Positions 5,366 through 5,643 of a stretch of 5,643 nucleotides of DNA are shown one piece after another. The notes beneath the pieces were generated by a model. It had not been told where the DNA came from and ran no database searches. It saw nothing but the letters and a program-made list of their open reading frames with translations. This DNA comes from Patescibacteria group bacterium (GTDB taxonomy: Bacteria > Patescibacteriota > Minisyncoccia > UBA9983), in assembly GCA_018901555.1 (NCBI GenBank), contig JAHIER010000060.1:1-5643 (forward strand). The letters are read 5' to 3'. Each line of letters opens with the position of its first letter. Positions within the stretch are counted from its first letter, which is position 1. A program made the translations under genes and the position numbers.

Positions 5366-5643
5366 TTATTCAACAGAAATTTCGCCACTAGACCAAACAA
5401 TTATTGATTTTGACTTTCCGCGCGGAGAAGTAGTAATTATTTTAATGCCTGAATAAGTATCGATATCGCTTTTAATCGTGACTAGCGGATTGGGACGCAA
5501 AAAAAGAATATTCAAATAATTTTGCCCGCAAATATATCCTCCAATAGCTTTATATCCGCATAAATCAGTAATTTTGTCATTGGTCTGTATAATAAATTCT
5601 TTAACTTTTTCTGCTGGATCATCGTATTCATTATCACTATCAA
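5366..5643 (-). CDS. GspH/FimT-like minor pilin, C-terminal 91 residues (5' end beyond window)
   Basis: An open frame enters from the window edge (first complete codon at 5641-5639) and ends with TAA at 5368-5366, giving 91 residues. No N-terminal prepilin helix is visible because that part lies outside. The segment NYLNILFLRPNPLVTI (41-56) followed by GIKIITTSPRGKSKSIIVWSSGEISVE (65-91) resembles the final beta-strands of GspH/FimT-type minor pilins, which end in a short-strand G-x-I-x-V pattern. Two Cys (28 and 38) could pair. Its position first in a series followed by PilV-, PilW- and PilX-like genes is the place where fimT/fimU or gspH is normally found, and the call depends substantially on that context. 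The gap to the next gene is 10 nt. Confidence 0.62.
   Translation of the reverse strand, partial: DSDNEYDDPAEKVKEFIIQTNDKITDLCGYKAIGGYICGQNYLNILFLRPNPLVTIKSDIDTYSGIKIITTSPRGKSKSIIVWSSGEISVE

Noticed and set aside
915..5368. Absence of TGA stops as a sign of TGA recoding.
   Set aside because: Seven visible stops (six TAA, one TAG) are too few to infer recoding in AT-rich DNA, and all genes read through fully with the standard code without in-frame TGA.
5356..5400. Upstream ATG at 5400 for the PilV-like gene.
   Set aside because: It would overlap the GspH-like gene by 35 nt and make an unusually long leader. The ATG at 5355 fits a 10-nt gap and a 17-residue leader.

Overview
This is an AT-rich, tightly packed bacterial window in which every recognisable gene lies on the minus strand. 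The style suggests a Patescibacteria/CPR genome, probably Parcubacteria-like. Reasons are the A+T-rich non-coding bases, intergenic gaps of 1-38 nt, almost no Shine-Dalgarno sequences, minor prepilins with motifs I associate with that group (LAQEGMELIRNIRDSN, AFYAADAGAE), and a GC-rich palindrome read as CLPVGRQ inside gatC. The lineage call rests on memory and pattern, not on a search.

Layout in the direction of transcription, from high to low coordinates. (1) 5643-3838 is a cluster of four minor-pilin genes in the order GspH/FimT-like (C-terminal part only), PilV/GspI-like, PilW/GspJ-like and PilX/GspK-like, with gaps of 10, 2 and 4 nt. This matches the classical fimU-pilV-pilW-pilX / gspH-I-J-K order, and together they would form the tip or priming complex of a type IV pilus. 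(2) 3836-1749 is a full-length NAD-dependent DNA ligase, ligA, starting one base after the pilX stop. (3) 1710-1225 is a YqeY-family protein, followed by gatC (1187-915) and the first 300 codons of gatA (900 to window start). GatC and GatA are subunits of the GatCAB amidotransferase, which makes Gln-tRNA(Gln) and/or Asn-tRNA(Asn); gatB is not in the window. Two promoter-like sequences (TTGAAA, 17 nt, TA-rich -10) sit 6-7 nt before the yqeY and gatC start codons, so those transcripts could be leaderless.

The most striking content is a set of five perfect inverted repeats (stems 10-18 bp, loops 3-7 nt) inside the reading frames of three essential genes: one in gatA, one in gatC and three in ligA. 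Each is read through in frame and supplies roughly 9-14 codons at a spot where the family is variable: a linker, a loop or the extreme C-terminus. The catalytic motifs are untouched. The five differ in sequence but share architecture. The two internal ligA copies are double palindromes in which each 15-nt arm is itself a 7-1-7 palindrome. The gatA copy and one ligA copy share the centre CCAAGTGG, read in the same frame as Lys-Trp. I see none in yqeY or the pilin genes. This looks like a population of small palindromic elements that has entered coding sequence, comparable in concept to Rickettsia palindromic elements.

There is no gene-free stretch over 300 bases, and I see no RNA gene, CRISPR array or insertion sequence.
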